A stretch of DNA of 64,000 bases from contig NZ_JAPEMU010000002.1 in assembly GCF_026342405.1 (NCBI RefSeq), forward strand, positions 186,001 through 250,000. Direction: 5' to 3'. This document shows, one piece after another, positions 8,706-18,194 of this stretch. How positions within the stretch are numbered: the stretch's first letter is position 1; the number at the start of each line of letters is the position of its first letter. Both the position numbers and the translations under genes were made by a program. The stretch comes from Kitasatospora sp. NBC_00240. GTDB taxonomy: Bacteria; Actinomycetota; Actinomycetes; Streptomycetales; Streptomycetaceae. The notes under the pieces were generated by a model. That model saw nothing but the letters and a program-made list of their open reading frames with translations, was not told the origin of the DNA and searched no databases.

Positions 8706-10110
8706 GGCTCTTGTGCTGGACCTGTGGGTCGGGTCATGCGAGTTGGCGTCGGGGCAGGGTGGGGCGGTTGCCGCCGAGGCAGAGCATGACGAGGGCGATG
8801 ACGGCCTCGGCGGAACGGAAGCCGAAGCCTCGGCGGATGATCAAGCGGGTCTTGGTGTTCGTCGACTCGATCAGGCCGTTGGACAGCTTCTCGATGATCG
8901 CGTGGAGGATGGCCTCGTAGTGGCGCTTGATCTTGCGAGCGAGGTCGGTGAAGGCCGGAAGGCGGCACCGGGCGGCCCAGGACAGCCATCGGTCCAGGGC
9001 CTTCACCGCGGCCTGGACGCCCTCCTCGGCGGCGATCCGGTAGATCGTGCGCAGGCCCTCCTTCAGCAGGTAGGCGCGGTGCAGGCGGGGGTCGTTGGTC
9101 GCGATCCAGGCGAGTTTGACCTGCTGGCGGGGCGTGAGGTCCTCGGGGTTCTTCCACAACGCGTGGCGTGAGTGCTTGAGGCGGCGGGCGAGTTCGGGGT
9201 CGGCGGCCTCGCGTCGTGCCCGGTTCCACGCGGAGCGGCGTTCCTCGTCCAGGGCCTCGGTGGCCCAGGCCACGACGTGGAACGGGTCCATGGCGCGTAC
9301 CGCGTTGGGAGCGCGCTCGGCGACCACGTCGGCGATCCACTCGGCGCCGTCGGCGCTGATGTGGGTGAGCCCGTGCGCGCGGTCGGCGCCCAGCACGTCG
9401 AAGAAGGAGCGCAGTACGTCCTTGCCGTGGCCGTCCGCCATCCACACCACCCGTCGGGAGTCGTGGTCGACCACGACGGTCATGTACTTCTGCCCGCGCC
9501 GGTAGGAGATCTCGTCGATGCCGACACGCCGCAGGCCGGCGAGCCGGTCGATCCCGGCGTCGGCGTCGGCCTGGTGGCGGGTGATGATCGCGCCGACCGT
9601 GCGCCAGGCAGTCCGCATCAGCTGGGCAGTGGCCGCCTTGGAGCATTCGGTGGCCATCCAGGCGACTTGCTGATCGAAGTCGCGGGTGTGCCCGGCGTCG
9701 TGGCGGGCCCAGGGGACGGCGGCGACCACCACCCCGTGCCGCCGGCAGGTCACCCGGGGCGCGTCGGCCTCCAGGTAGAGCTTGAGGCCGGCAGCGTCCA
9801 GGTGACGCCAGCGCCGACGCCCCGCACCGGCGTCGAACCCCGGACAGCGGCTCCCACAGATCCCGCAACGGCGACGCGCCCGAGACCTCGGCCGGACCGC
9901 GACCACGATGACCTGCGCATCTACCTCGAACCGCACGTCCTCCGGCACCGCCTGCTCGCATCCGACCAGCGCGTTCAATACCGTGGTGAACCGCACGCCG
10001 TTCTCCCTGCGCAAACCGATCTCGGGCCTCAACACCTCAAGATCTGCACAGGGGACGGCGTGTACTGCGTCAGGCGCTCCTCAGCGACCCACAGATGGAG
10101 CACAAGAGCC
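8706..10110 (-). mobile_element. ISL3-family insertion sequence
   Basis: 1,405 bp with ends GGCTCTTGTGCTGGACCTGT (8706) and, inward from 10110, GGCTCTTGTGCTCCATCTGT. Both sides carry the same 8-bp sequence CGAAAAAG (8698-8705 and 10111-10118), the target duplication length expected for ISL3. It lies inside the IS5 transposase gene. Confidence 0.95.
8734..9996 (-). CDS. ISL3-family transposase
   Basis: About 420 residues from the GTG at 9996, which has AGGGAGA a few bases upstream and opens 'VRFTTVLNALVGCEQ'; an ATG at 10035 is possible but less like the family. A four-cysteine zinc-binding region ('CGICGSRC', then 'CRRHG') precedes the HTH. The DDE core shows 'VGIDEISYRRGQKYMTVVVD', 'ISADGAEWIADVV', 'DPFHVVAWATEALDEER' and 'NGLIESTNTKTRLIIRRGFG'. 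The gene is complete and probably active, in keeping with the perfect 8-bp duplication around the element. Confidence 0.93.
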   Translation of the reverse strand: MRFTTVLNALVGCEQAVPEDVRFEVDAQVIVVAVRPRSRARRRCGICGSRCPGFDAGAGRRRWRHLDAAGLKLYLEADAPRVTCRRHGVVVAAVPWARHDAGHTRDFDQQVAWMATECSKAATAQLMRTAWRTVGAIITRHQADADAGIDRLAGLRRVGIDEISYRRGQKYMTVVVDHDSRRVVWMADGHGKDVLRSFFDVLGADRAHGLTHISADGAEWIADVVAERAPNAVRAMDPFHVVAWATEALDEERRSAWNRARREAADPELARRLKHSRHALWKNPEDLTPRQQVKLAWIATNDPRLHRAYLLKEGLRTIYRIAAEEGVQAAVKALDRWLSWAARCRLPAFTDLARKIKRHYEAILHAIIEKLSNGLIESTNTKTRLIIRRGFGFRSAEAVIALVMLCLGGNRPTLPRRQLA

Positions 10111-10600
10111 CGAAAAAGGGGGTGAACATACAGGTCCCAGCCCCGTCGACCGTGGAAAGCCCGGCTCCAAGGTGCACGTCCTGTCCGACCGCAACGGGCT
10201 GCCCCTCATCGTCGGCATCTCCTCCGCCAACACCCACGACCAGCACGGCCTGACGCCCCTGGTCGAAGCCCTCCTTGCGAAGCACGACCCCGAGCGAGGC
10301 CTGCACCTCCTGCCACGCAAGCTGCACGCAGACAAGGCGTACGACAACGCTGAGCTGCGGAAATGGCTCCGCCGGCAGCAGATCCTGCCCCGGATCGCCC
10401 GCAAGGGCATCGAGTCGAGCCAGACCCTCGGCCGCCATCGGTGGGTCATCGAACGCACCATGTCGTGGCTCACCGGCTACCGCCGGATCGCCCGACGCTA
10501 CGAACGCGATCACCGCCATTACCTGGCCTTCTGCGACCTCGCCGCCGTCATCACATGCCACAAACGCCTGTCCAAGACCACCACATAGGACACGGTCTAA

Positions 10601-12188
10601 GCTTGTTCTTTTTGGTCCGGTGTCGAACATGGGGTCGTACACGGTCACTCACATGGGAGTTCGCCGCACGTCGGCACGGCCCTCGCCCGATCCTGTGCTC
10701 CTGCCAAGGAGTACACCGGATCACCGCGAGGGCCGTGCTTATGAGTGTGCTTCGGGTGCCCAGGAGGAGGCGTTCGCGGAGGCGTCACGCTTCCGGGGCA
10801 CGTTCTACGGGTGCCTGTCCGACCGGCGTGACGCGCTGTTCGAGCTGACCGACGCGTTGCTGTGCTGGGACGGGCCCGTCGTCTCACCGGTGGAACTGTC
10901 GCTGGTGTCCGAGCACCGGCGCGGGCACGGCGCCCTGTACGAGGCGCTGAACCGCGGCTGTATCGATGCCCGGCGGCTCGGGCGTGCGCTGGCCGGGCTG
11001 CCGCAGCCGAAGGCGGCCGACGGGCGGCTGGTGCTGGCGGTGGACGTGAGCAACTGGCTGAGACCGGACGCCGAGTGCAGTGCGGACCGGCTGTTCTGCC
11101 ACACCTACGGGCGTGGCCGGGACCAGCACCTCATGATCCCCGGCTGGCCGTACTCCTTCGTTGCGGCCCTGGAGACGGGCCGCACCTCGTGGTGCCAGTT
11201 GCTGGACGCGGTGCGGCTCGGTCCCGCGGACGATGTCGCCGAGGTCACCGCCCGCGAGGTCCGCCGGGTGGTCGAGAACCTGATCGCCGGCGGGCGGTGG
11301 CGGGAAGGGGATCCGGACATCATGGTCGTCTTCGATGCCGGCTACGACGCCCCGCGCATGGCCTACCTTCTCGACGGGCTGCCCGTCGAGGTCCTGGGGC
11401 GTCTGCGCTCGGACCGCGTCATGCGACGGCCGACGCCCTCGCTCAAGGAATACGCCCTGGCCTATCCCCGGGGCGGGCGATATCCGAAGCACGGCAAGGA
11501 GTTCCGCCTGGCCAAGCCGGAGACGTGGGGCGCGGCCACGACCCAGGTCACCGACCGCTACGGCGCGGCCCGGGCGATGGCCTGGGACCGCCTCCACCCC
11601 CGGCTCACGACTCGCGCCGCGTGGATCGACCACGACGGCGAACTCCCCGCCCTCGAGGGGACGTTGATCCGCCTGGAGGTCGACCGTCTGCCCGGCGGCG
11701 GCGATCCCCTGCCGGTCTGGCTGTGGTCCTCCGCCACCGGCCTGGAGGGCGCCGGCGTCGACCTACGGTGGCAGGCGTTCCTGCGAAGGTTCGACCTCGA
11801 GCACACGTTCCGGATGATCAAGCAGACCCTCGGCTGGACCCGGCCGAAGCTCCGCAGCCCCGAGGCGGCGGACCGTTGGACGTGGCTGATCATCGTCGCG
11901 CACACCCAGCTCCGCCTCGCCCGTCCCCTCGCCGAGGACCTCCGCCGACCCTGGGAGAGGCCCACCGAACCGAACAGGCTCACCCCCGCCCGGGTCCGTC
12001 GGGGGTTCAGGAACCTCCGCCCCGCCATGCTCTGTCCGGCCCGTGCGCCCAAACCCACCAGGCCGGGCCCCGGCAGACCGGCCGGCTCGAAGAACAGCCG
12101 ATCCGCCACCCGCTACGACGTGGGAAAAACCGTCCGACGCCCCATGACCATCATCGAACGCGACCGAATCAGACCATAAAGAACAAGC
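10601..12188 (+). mobile_element. IS4/IS701-like insertion sequence
   Basis: 1,588 bp with ends GCTTGTTCTTTTTGGTCCGG (10601) and, inward from 12188, GCTTGTTCTTTATGGTCTGA. TAA flanks it on both sides (10598-10600, 12189-12191), a likely 3-bp target duplication. Its left end abuts the right end of the IS5 element. Confidence 0.85.
10653..12179 (+). CDS. IS4/IS701-like transposase
   Basis: About 508 residues. Core similarity to a large actinomycete transposase family starts near 'AEASRFRGTFYGCLSDR' and includes 'LVLAVDVSNWLRPDA' (first Asp region), 'IPGWPYSFVAALETGRTSW', 'DIMVVFDAGYDAPRMAYL' (second Asp) and 'RFDLEHTFRMIKQTLGWTRPK' (Glu, Y/F-x(2)-E-type block). The C-terminal tail is basic and proline-rich. 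The ATG at 10653 is chosen because it lies just inside the element; the true start could be further in. The frame is intact. Confidence 0.85.
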   Translation: MGVRRTSARPSPDPVLLPRSTPDHREGRAYECASGAQEEAFAEASRFRGTFYGCLSDRRDALFELTDALLCWDGPVVSPVELSLVSEHRRGHGALYEALNRGCIDARRLGRALAGLPQPKAADGRLVLAVDVSNWLRPDAECSADRLFCHTYGRGRDQHLMIPGWPYSFVAALETGRTSWCQLLDAVRLGPADDVAEVTAREVRRVVENLIAGGRWREGDPDIMVVFDAGYDAPRMAYLLDGLPVEVLGRLRSDRVMRRPTPSLKEYALAYPRGGRYPKHGKEFRLAKPETWGAATTQVTDRYGAARAMAWDRLHPRLTTRAAWIDHDGELPALEGTLIRLEVDRLPGGGDPLPVWLWSSATGLEGAGVDLRWQAFLRRFDLEHTFRMIKQTLGWTRPKLRSPEAADRWTWLIIVAHTQLRLARPLAEDLRRPWERPTEPNRLTPARVRRGFRNLRPAMLCPARAPKPTRPGPGRPAGSKNSRSATRYDVGKTVRRPMTIIERDRIRP

Positions 12189-12410
12189 TAAGGAAGGCGC
12201 TGCCGATGGCGCCAAATGGGCATGAGGAAAAGCGATGAGCACGGCACCCTCACAGATCTTGAAGCCTGAAGAACTCCATGATCCACAGATGCCATGCTCA
12301 TCGCTTCATGTCCGAATGCGCCGCCCATGACGATCAGGGCCGTACCGGACATCCAGGGAACAGTCCGGGGTCCTGAGGCCGAAGCCCCGATCGGGGATGT
12401 CCGTCAATTG

Positions 12411-12845
12411 TCACCTACTGATGCCCGACCCGGACGAGTACCAATAGCTGGTTCCATAGTCGAACATCTCCACGGCACAGGCGGATGGATCTGTATGAGC
12501 AGCAACGACGTTATCGTAGTCGAAGATGTAGCTATTCACCTGACCGCTCTTGGAGTAGAAAGATCCCGGATCGTAAACCTTAAACCAAGAGCCATCCGCA
12601 AGGCAGTTCAGCCTGAAGTCGAGCCGCCTGGTACTGCCCTTGTTCGCGAAGGAAGCCCGCCACCCGTTCCACTGCAGGGTGTTGCAGAGATACCCTTGGA
12701 GTCTTCCTTGGTCTGCGTTGATGGACTTGCACTGCATCGTCCCCCACGGCGCGGCGGAGGCCGAGGGAGCCAGGGCGACACCGCCCCCTGCCACTAGGAC
12801 AAGTGTCGTGGCGGCAGTGCCGAAAATTCGCGTCAGAGAATGCAA
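12411..12845 (-). CDS. small secreted four-cysteine protein (family member A)
   Basis: 144 residues from a TTG start; AAGGAGA lies three bases upstream and no ATG or GTG fits the signal peptide. Residues 1-31 are a signal peptide (hydrophobic 'TTLVLVAGGGVALA', cleavage near 'APSASA-A'). The mature part has four cysteines: 'MQCKS', 'YLCNT', 'DFRLNC' and 'SACAV'. The 'RRLDFRLNC' core recurs in the pseudogene at 62102-62480 and, more loosely, in the protein at 35494-35862. Function unknown; it is probably exported and disulfide-bonded. It is flanked by insertion sequences and has no operon partners. Confidence 0.75.
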   Translation of the reverse strand: MHSLTRIFGTAATTLVLVAGGGVALAPSASAAPWGTMQCKSINADQGRLQGYLCNTLQWNGWRASFANKGSTRRLDFRLNCLADGSWFKVYDPGSFYSKSGQVNSYIFDYDNVVAAHTDPSACAVEMFDYGTSYWYSSGSGISR

Positions 12846-12969
12846 GGGTCTCCTTAATATGTCGAGCTGATGCGCCCATTGATCCTTCCACCTGCTGGCG
12901 CCGTCAAGGCCAGGGAGGGGCATTTGAGCCGCCGGCCCTACCGGATGGGGTCGAGAGACCCAGCCGCAA

Positions 12970-13255
12970 GGGTGCCGTCCTTCGACCAGATCGTGAACCG
13001 GCGGTGCACCGTCGACTTCGACACCCCGAAACACGGTGGCAGATGCGGCCACGCACACCCCGTCGTCAACACGTAGACAACCGCGGCGAAGACCGCCTGA
13101 TCGTCCAAGTTGACCGTCCCACCACCCTGCCGGCGAACTCGAGCCGCAGGAAGCAGCGGCTCCACCACTTCCCACAAGCCGTCAGGAACGATCCATCCCC
13201 ACTCACCACTCCCGATGACCCACACAACGAGACCACAGCCACGTAGGACACGGTC
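12970..13255 (-). pseudogene. IS5-family element, truncated left part
   Basis: Encodes 'SGEWGWIVPDGLWEVVE' to about 'STVHRRFTIWSKDG', nearly the same as the first 90 residues of the IS5 transposase at 8358. The terminal repeat GACCGTGTCCTACGTGG is preserved, reading inward from 13255. The rest of the gene, with most catalytic residues, is missing. Confidence 0.85.
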
Positions 13256-13280
13256 TTAGTGGGATCTGGGTCTGTCTGGT

Positions 13281-14542
13281 GTGACGGACACTGTTAGGTG
13301 TCGGTTGAAGATCTTCTGCGGCATCGACTGGGCCGAACCGCATCACGACGTCGCCCTGGTCGACGAAGTCGGTGAGCTGGTGGCCAAGCGCCGGATCAGC
13401 GACGACGCGGCCGGCTACCGGCTGCTGCTGGACCTGCTCGCCGAACACGGCGACAGCCCGAAGCACCGATCCCGGTGGCGATCGAGACCAGCCACGGCCT
13501 GCTGGTGGCCGTCCTGCGCACCGGCCGGCGTCAGGTGTTCGCGATCAACCCGCTCGCCGCCGCCCGTTACCGCGACCGCCACGGCGTCAGCCGCAAGAAG
13601 TCAAGTGGCCGACGCCCTGGTCCTGACGAACATCCTGCGCACCGACATGCCCATGCACCGGCTACTGCCGGCCGATTCCGACCAGGGCCTGGCTGTCACC
13701 GTGTTGGCCCGCGCCCAACAGGATGCCGTCTGGAACCGCCAAATGCTCGGCGGCCAGATCCGCTCGCTCCTGCGCGAGTACTACCCAGCCGCCCTGGAGG
13801 CCTTCCAGAGCAAGGCCGGCGGTCTCGCCCGATCGGATGCCCGCGCCGTGCTCGCTGCCGCGCCGACCCCGGCCCGGGCCGGGAAGCTCTCCCTGGCCCA
13901 GCTACGGGCCGCGCTCAAGCGCGCTGGCCGCCAGCGCGAGATCGACGCCGAGGCGGATCGGCTCCGCGAGGTCTTCCGGGCCGAGCACGCCCGCCGCCCC
14001 GAAGCGGTCGAGGACGCCTTCGGCCACCAGCTGGCCGCCCTGCTGAAGCAGTTCGACGCGGCCTGCCAGGCCGGTGACGACCTCGCCGAGGCGGTCGAGG
14101 CCGCGTTCCGTGAGCACCTGGACGCGGAGATATACCTGAGCTTCCCGGGCCTGGGCATTCAGCTGGCGGCGCGGGTTCTGGCGGAGATCGGCGACGACCG
14201 GACCCGGTTTGCCGACGCCCGCGGCTCAAGGCCTACGCGGGATCCGCACCCATCACCCGGGCCTCCGGCAAGAAGAGCTACATCGGCCGACGCATGGTCA
14301 AGAACAACCGGCTCATGCACGCCGGATTCCTCTGGGCTTTCTCCTCCCTCCAGGCCTCGCCCGGCGCCGACGCCCACTACCGCCGCCGACGCGACCACGG
14401 AGACTGGCACGCCGGCGCCCAACGCAACCTCCTGAGCCGACTGCTCGGACAGCTCTTCCACTGCCTCCAGAACCGCACGCTGTTCGATGAGAATCACGCC
14501 TTCACCTCCCTTGTCACGTCGTCCATCACGGCTGCCGCTTGA
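13281..14542 (+). pseudogene. IS110-family transposase with several frameshifts
   Basis: The N-terminal DEDD domain 'KIFCGIDWAEPHHDVALVDE' starts from a GTG at 13281. The frame changes near 13465 (to 'PVAIETSHGLLVAVL'), again near 13600 (back to 'ADALVLTNILRTDMPMHRLL'), and again near 14215 (to 'LKAYAGSAPITRASGKKSYI'). The C-terminal region with 'SLLREYYPA' and 'MVKNNRLMHAGFLWAF' is otherwise well preserved. At least three indels make it non-functional unless sequencing error is involved. Confidence 0.85.
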
Positions 14543-15874
14543 CTCCTTAGCTCGCTGAGAAGTCCTACCTTCTGAGCGGGATGAGCGGGCCATTCGTTGG
14601 GTCCGGTCGCCCAGGGGTGCCGGGTGTGGCTGCTGAGATGTTGCCGACCGTGGCTTGCGAGACTTGGCCGCCCGGTGCCCCAACGACGACCCGGCCGCTC
14701 ATTGGGAGTTGCGAGCACATCGCTGAGTAGGACAACGCCGGCGCGGTCGTCCGAGTACGAGACAACTTCGACGGCACCTGGAGCACGATGACCGGAATAT
14801 GGGCGGGGATCGACGCGGGCAAGGGACACCACCATTGCGTGGCCTTGGACGCCCAGGGCGGCAAGTTGCTGTCGCGCCGCATCGCCAACGACGAGCCCGA
14901 GCTGCTGAAGCTCATCGCCGACGTCCTCGCTCTGGGCGAGGACGTGACCTGGGCCATCGACCTCGCCGACGGTGGCGCCGCGCTGGTCATCGCCCTGCTC
15001 GTCGGCCACGGCCAGCGCGTCCTCTACATCCCCGGCCGGACCGTCAACCGAGCCAGCGCCGGCTACCGGGGCGAAGGCAAGACCGACGCCCGCGACGCTG
15101 TCGTCATCGCCGACCAAGCCCGCATGCGCCGCGACCTGATGCCCGTCAACGTCGCCGACGACGACCTGACCGAGCTCAGGCTGACCACACGCCGTCGCAC
15201 CGACCTGGTCTGCGACCGCACCCGCGCCGTCAACCGGCTCCGAGGCATGCTGACCAGCCTCTTTCCCGCCCTGGAACGGACGTTGGACCTGTCCAACAAC
15301 GGTCCGCTGGTCCTGCTGACGGGCTACCAGACCCCGGCGGGGATACGCCGCATGGGCGCCAGCAGACTGGAGACCTGGCTCCGCAACCGCAAGGTCCGCG
15401 GCTGCGCGAGCCTCGCCCGGCTGGCCGTCGACGCCGCCGAGCGCCAGCACACCGCCGTCCCCGGCGAGAAGGCCACGGCCCGCATGGTGCACACCCTGGC
15501 CCGCGAGGTCATGGACCTGAACGAGAAGATCGCCGAGGCGGACGCGGCGATCCAGGCCGCGTTCCAGGCCCAGCCGCACGCCGAGATCGTCACCAGCATG
15601 CCCGGCATCGGCCCCCTGCTCGGCGCGGAGTTCCTCGCCGCGACCGGCGGCGACATGGCCCTGTTCGCGAGCCCGGACCGCCTCGCCACCTACGCCGGCC
15701 TCGCGCCCGCGCCGCGCGACTCCGGCAAGATCAGCGGCAACCGGCATCGCCCGACCCGCTACCACCGCGGGCTCCAACGCGTCTTCTACATGTCGGCGAT
15801 GAGCAGCCTGACGTGCTGCCCCGACTCGCGGCGGTACTACGGAAGATTTCAAGTCCAGTGAGACGGTCGTGAGG

Positions 15875-16946
15875 CTATGAGGTTTGTGGTGCGGGCTCGC
15901 GGCGCTTGGCGGGGTCGTTGATCCACGCCGTCGGCGGGATCTCGGGTGGTCTGGGGCGGCGGCCGAAGCGTTCGGGGTGGCGTGCGTAGGCCTCGGCGAG
16001 GGTGACGGCCCGCTGGTCGCGGATCTCCTCGGCGGTGCCGAAATGGACGCTGGCGGGCGTGTGAAGTGCGATGCCCGAGTGCCGGTGCTCGTGGTTGTAG
16101 TACGAGATGAAGGCGTCGAACCATTCGCGGGCGTGGGCCAGGGAGTCGAACCGCTCGGGATAGTCGGCCATGTACTTGGTGGTCTTGAACTGTGCCTCGC
16201 TGTAGGGGTTGTCGTTGGAGACCCTGGGGCGTGAGTGGCTCCGGGTGACACCGAGATCGATCAGCAGCTGGGAGACCTTCTTGGAGGTCATGGAGGTGCC
16301 GCGGTCGGCGTGCACGGTCTCGGGGACGATGCCGTTGCGCGCGATGGTCTCGCGGATCAACTCCTCGGCCCGTTCGGCTGATTCGGCTGCCTCGACGGTG
16401 TGGCCGACGATGTAGCGGCTGAAGATGTCGATGATGACGTAGGCGTGGTACCAGATGCCCTTGCCGGGGCCGGCTGCTTTGGTGATGTCCCAGGTGAACA
16501 CCTGGGATGGGCCGTCGGCGACGAGTTCGGGCACCGCCTTGGCCGGGTGGGTGGCCTGGCGGCGGCGCTCACCGGACTGCCCCCGTTCGCGCAGGATCCG
16601 GTACATCGTGGAGACCGAGCAGTGGTAGCGCCCGGTGTCCAGTTCGCGGGCCCAGATCTGCGCGGGCGGCAACTCGGCGTACTCGGGGCTGTTCATCAAC
16701 GCCAGTACCGCATCACGCTCTTCGGCCGTCAGGGCCGACGGCTGGACCTGCGGGGACCTGGTCCGGCGCGCGGGCGGTGGCTTCAGCCTGCGGTAGTGGG
16801 TGGCCCGGGAGCGGCCGGTCAGCCGACACGCCGCCGTGGTGCCCAGCTCGTGTTCGACGGCGGTGAAAGCCTCGTCCACGACGGGATCGGCGGCGTGCCT
16901 CAGTCCGCGCTCTCGGAGATCATTTCCAAGAGCGCCGACGCTTTTC
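15875..16946 (-). CDS. IS3 transposase OrfB, copy 1
   Basis: Integrase subunit in the -1 frame relative to orfA. The frame is joined through GGGAAAAG near 16946, a plausible slippery site, giving an OrfAB fusion. Core motifs are 'FTWDITKAAGPGKGIWY' (first D), 'VHADRGTSMTSKKVSQLL' (second D) and 'NDNPYSEAQFKTTKYMADYP' (E). The end reads 'AWINDPAKRREPAPQTS'. Intact. Confidence 0.88.
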
Positions 16947-17283
16947 CCAGGACCTCCACCGCAGCCTTGTTCCGGGCGAGTTCCTTCTCCAGCCGTTCCA
17001 CCTGCCGGCGCAGCTTCTCGTTCTCGACCTCGGCGGCGGACTTCTTCGGGCGCACCGGGCTCGTGCGGCGGTCGGCCAGGTTTTCCAGGGCGCCGGCATC
17101 GCGCGCGGCCCGCCATTCGGTGACGTGGGAGTGGTACAGGCGCTCGCGGCGCAGGACCGCACCCTTCTCACCCTCGGGCGCGGCGTCGTACTCGGCGACG
17201 ATCCGCAGCTTGTACTCGGGGCTGAACGTGCGGCGCTTCGGCCTGGGAGCCGGGCTGGCAGCGGACGGATTGGTGCTGGTCAT
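16900..17283 (-). CDS. IS3 transposase OrfA, copy 1
   Basis: 127 residues: 'MTSTNPSAASPAPRPKRRTF' then the HTH 'PEYKLRIVAEYDAAPEGEKG' and a leucine-rich coiled coil ending 'SALLEMISESAD'. Ribosome site GGAG lies upstream (…AGTAGGAGTTCCACCCCTGATG). It partners with OrfB by frameshift. Confidence 0.9.
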   Translation of the reverse strand: MTSTNPSAASPAPRPKRRTFSPEYKLRIVAEYDAAPEGEKGAVLRRERLYHSHVTEWRAARDAGALENLADRRTSPVRPKKSAAEVENEKLRRQVERLEKELARNKAAVEVLGKASALLEMISESAD

Positions 17284-17684
17284 CAGGGGTGGAACTCCTA
17301 CTCGGGGCCCTCTCAGGCTAACCCGCCAAAGCGGGATGTCTCACCCAAGGCTGACAGAGAGGGCTACGACCGCAAGCGAGCCGAAGGCAAGCGCCACAGC
17401 CAGGCCGTCCTGGCCCTGGCGCGTCGACGGGTCAATGTCCTGTGGGCACTTCTGCGTGACGGTCGGTGCTACCAACCTGCACCACCAGTCATCGCAGCTC
17501 CTTGACAAGCGGCATTGGGAAGTCTCCCTGCCAGCCTGCCGACATGACGGATGTGCGATCTGCCCAGTGACGTCCCTAAGCAAGCAACACGACGCCCATG
17601 GCTGCTGCCCCTGCCCTTGAGAAGCTGCTTCCATCACAGCAAGAGCCGCAGAGGTGGCTCCCCACCCGAAGGAGAGGAGGGGTC

Positions 17685-18194
17685 ATGAGCACTCGCCGAT
17701 CTCAGCTTGTTGAAGCCCCCGCGGTCCCCGTCAGCCGCAGGCTTCCCGCAGAGGCCTCCGCGGTCAAGACCGCTCCGGCTGACGCCCCGGCCCTGGCGAC
17801 CACGCGCCAGGCGCTGATCTCCCTTCCGGCCACCGATGACCAGGTACGGACCGCCCGTAAGTTCGCCTCGCATGTACTGGGCCACTGGCTCCTGGCTCCG
17901 GACGATCGGGACTCCGCCGTCCTGATCATCAGTGAGCTCGCCACCAACGCATCACGCTATGGACGTTCAGAGATGACTGTGAGCCTGACCCTGCGCCAAC
18001 AGATCCTGAACATCGCGGTTTCCGATACCGGACGCCCGTGCCCTACGAGCTCCGAGCCGGCGTGCGCCGATCCAGATGAGCACGGCCGCGGACTCGACAT
18101 CGTCGAACTCCTCGCCCACTGGTTCGCCATTCGGGAGACGGACAACGGCTACCGTGTGGATGTCGACGTACTGCTCACTGACCTGGAGTCGTGA
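17685..18194 (+). CDS. RsbW-like ATP-binding protein (anti-sigma-type kinase fold)
   Basis: 169 residues. The start at 17685 follows GGAGAGGAGG. After an Ala-rich N-terminus of about 45 residues comes a GHKL ATPase domain of the HATPase_c_2 class: N-box 'IISELATNASRYG', G1 'VSDTGRPCP', and G2 'DEHGRGLDIVELLAHWF'. Streptomyces has many such stand-alone proteins, which bind or phosphorylate anti-anti-sigma partners. No partner sigma or STAS gene lies beside it; the nearest sigma factor is 7 kb away. Partner unknown. It lies just outside the IS110/IS3 block. Confidence 0.85.
   Translation: MSTRRSQLVEAPAVPVSRRLPAEASAVKTAPADAPALATTRQALISLPATDDQVRTARKFASHVLGHWLLAPDDRDSAVLIISELATNASRYGRSEMTVSLTLRQQILNIAVSDTGRPCPTSSEPACADPDEHGRGLDIVELLAHWFAIRETDNGYRVDVDVLLTDLES

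Larger units (their letters stand above)
8358..10588 (+). pseudogene. IS5-family transposase interrupted by ISL3
   Basis: The first part (8358-8705) starts 'MGSGEWGWIVPDGLWEVVE' and holds the N-terminal domain up to 'VVVDSVHVRAKK', which carries the first catalytic Asp. The second part (10119-10588) begins 'GEHTGPSPVDRGKPGSKVH' and includes 'KLHADKAYDN' (second Asp) and 'HRWVIERTMSWL' (Glu). If ISL3 and one target duplication are removed, the two halves sit one frame apart at GCG-AAA-AAG-GGG. A -1 ribosomal slip on the A-run would join them, so the parent element probably used programmed frameshifting. Disabled now by ISL3. Confidence 0.85.
8319..10597 (+). mobile_element. IS5-family element interrupted by an ISL3 element
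   Basis: The ends are inverted repeats GACCGTGTCCTACGTGGTGG (8319) and, inward from 10597, GACCGTGTCCTATGTGGTGG, each flanked by TA, the probable target duplication. Without the ISL3 insert (8706-10110) and one copy of its 8-bp duplication the element is about 0.87 kb, normal for this group. A truncated relative lies at 12970-13255 on the other strand. Confidence 0.88.
15841..17363 (-). mobile_element. IS3-family element, copy 1
   Basis: 1,523 bp, reading from CCCTCTCTGTCAG at 17363 to GAAATCTTCC at 15841 on the minus strand. CTAC is duplicated on both sides (15837-15840, 17364-17367). The two proteins are the same as those of copy 2 at 30076-31598, which lies in the opposite orientation; a diverged third copy is at 55724-57235. 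Confidence 0.93.
14788..17505 (+). pseudogene. IS110-family transposase interrupted by IS3
   Basis: The first part (14788-15840) starts 'MTGIWAGIDAGKGHHHCVAL' (DEDD catalytic domain, first Asp) and runs through 'EGKTDARDAVVIADQARMRR' and the transposase_20 region 'TSMPGIGPLLGAEFLAATG' to 'SRRYY'. The second part (17368-17505) continues 'DRKRAEGKRHSQAVLALARR' and ends 'CYQPAPPVIAAP'. Removing the IS3 at 15841-17363 and one CTAC copy joins the two parts in frame with no loss, so this gene was intact until recently. It is different in sequence from the decayed IS110 next to it. Confidence 0.9.
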
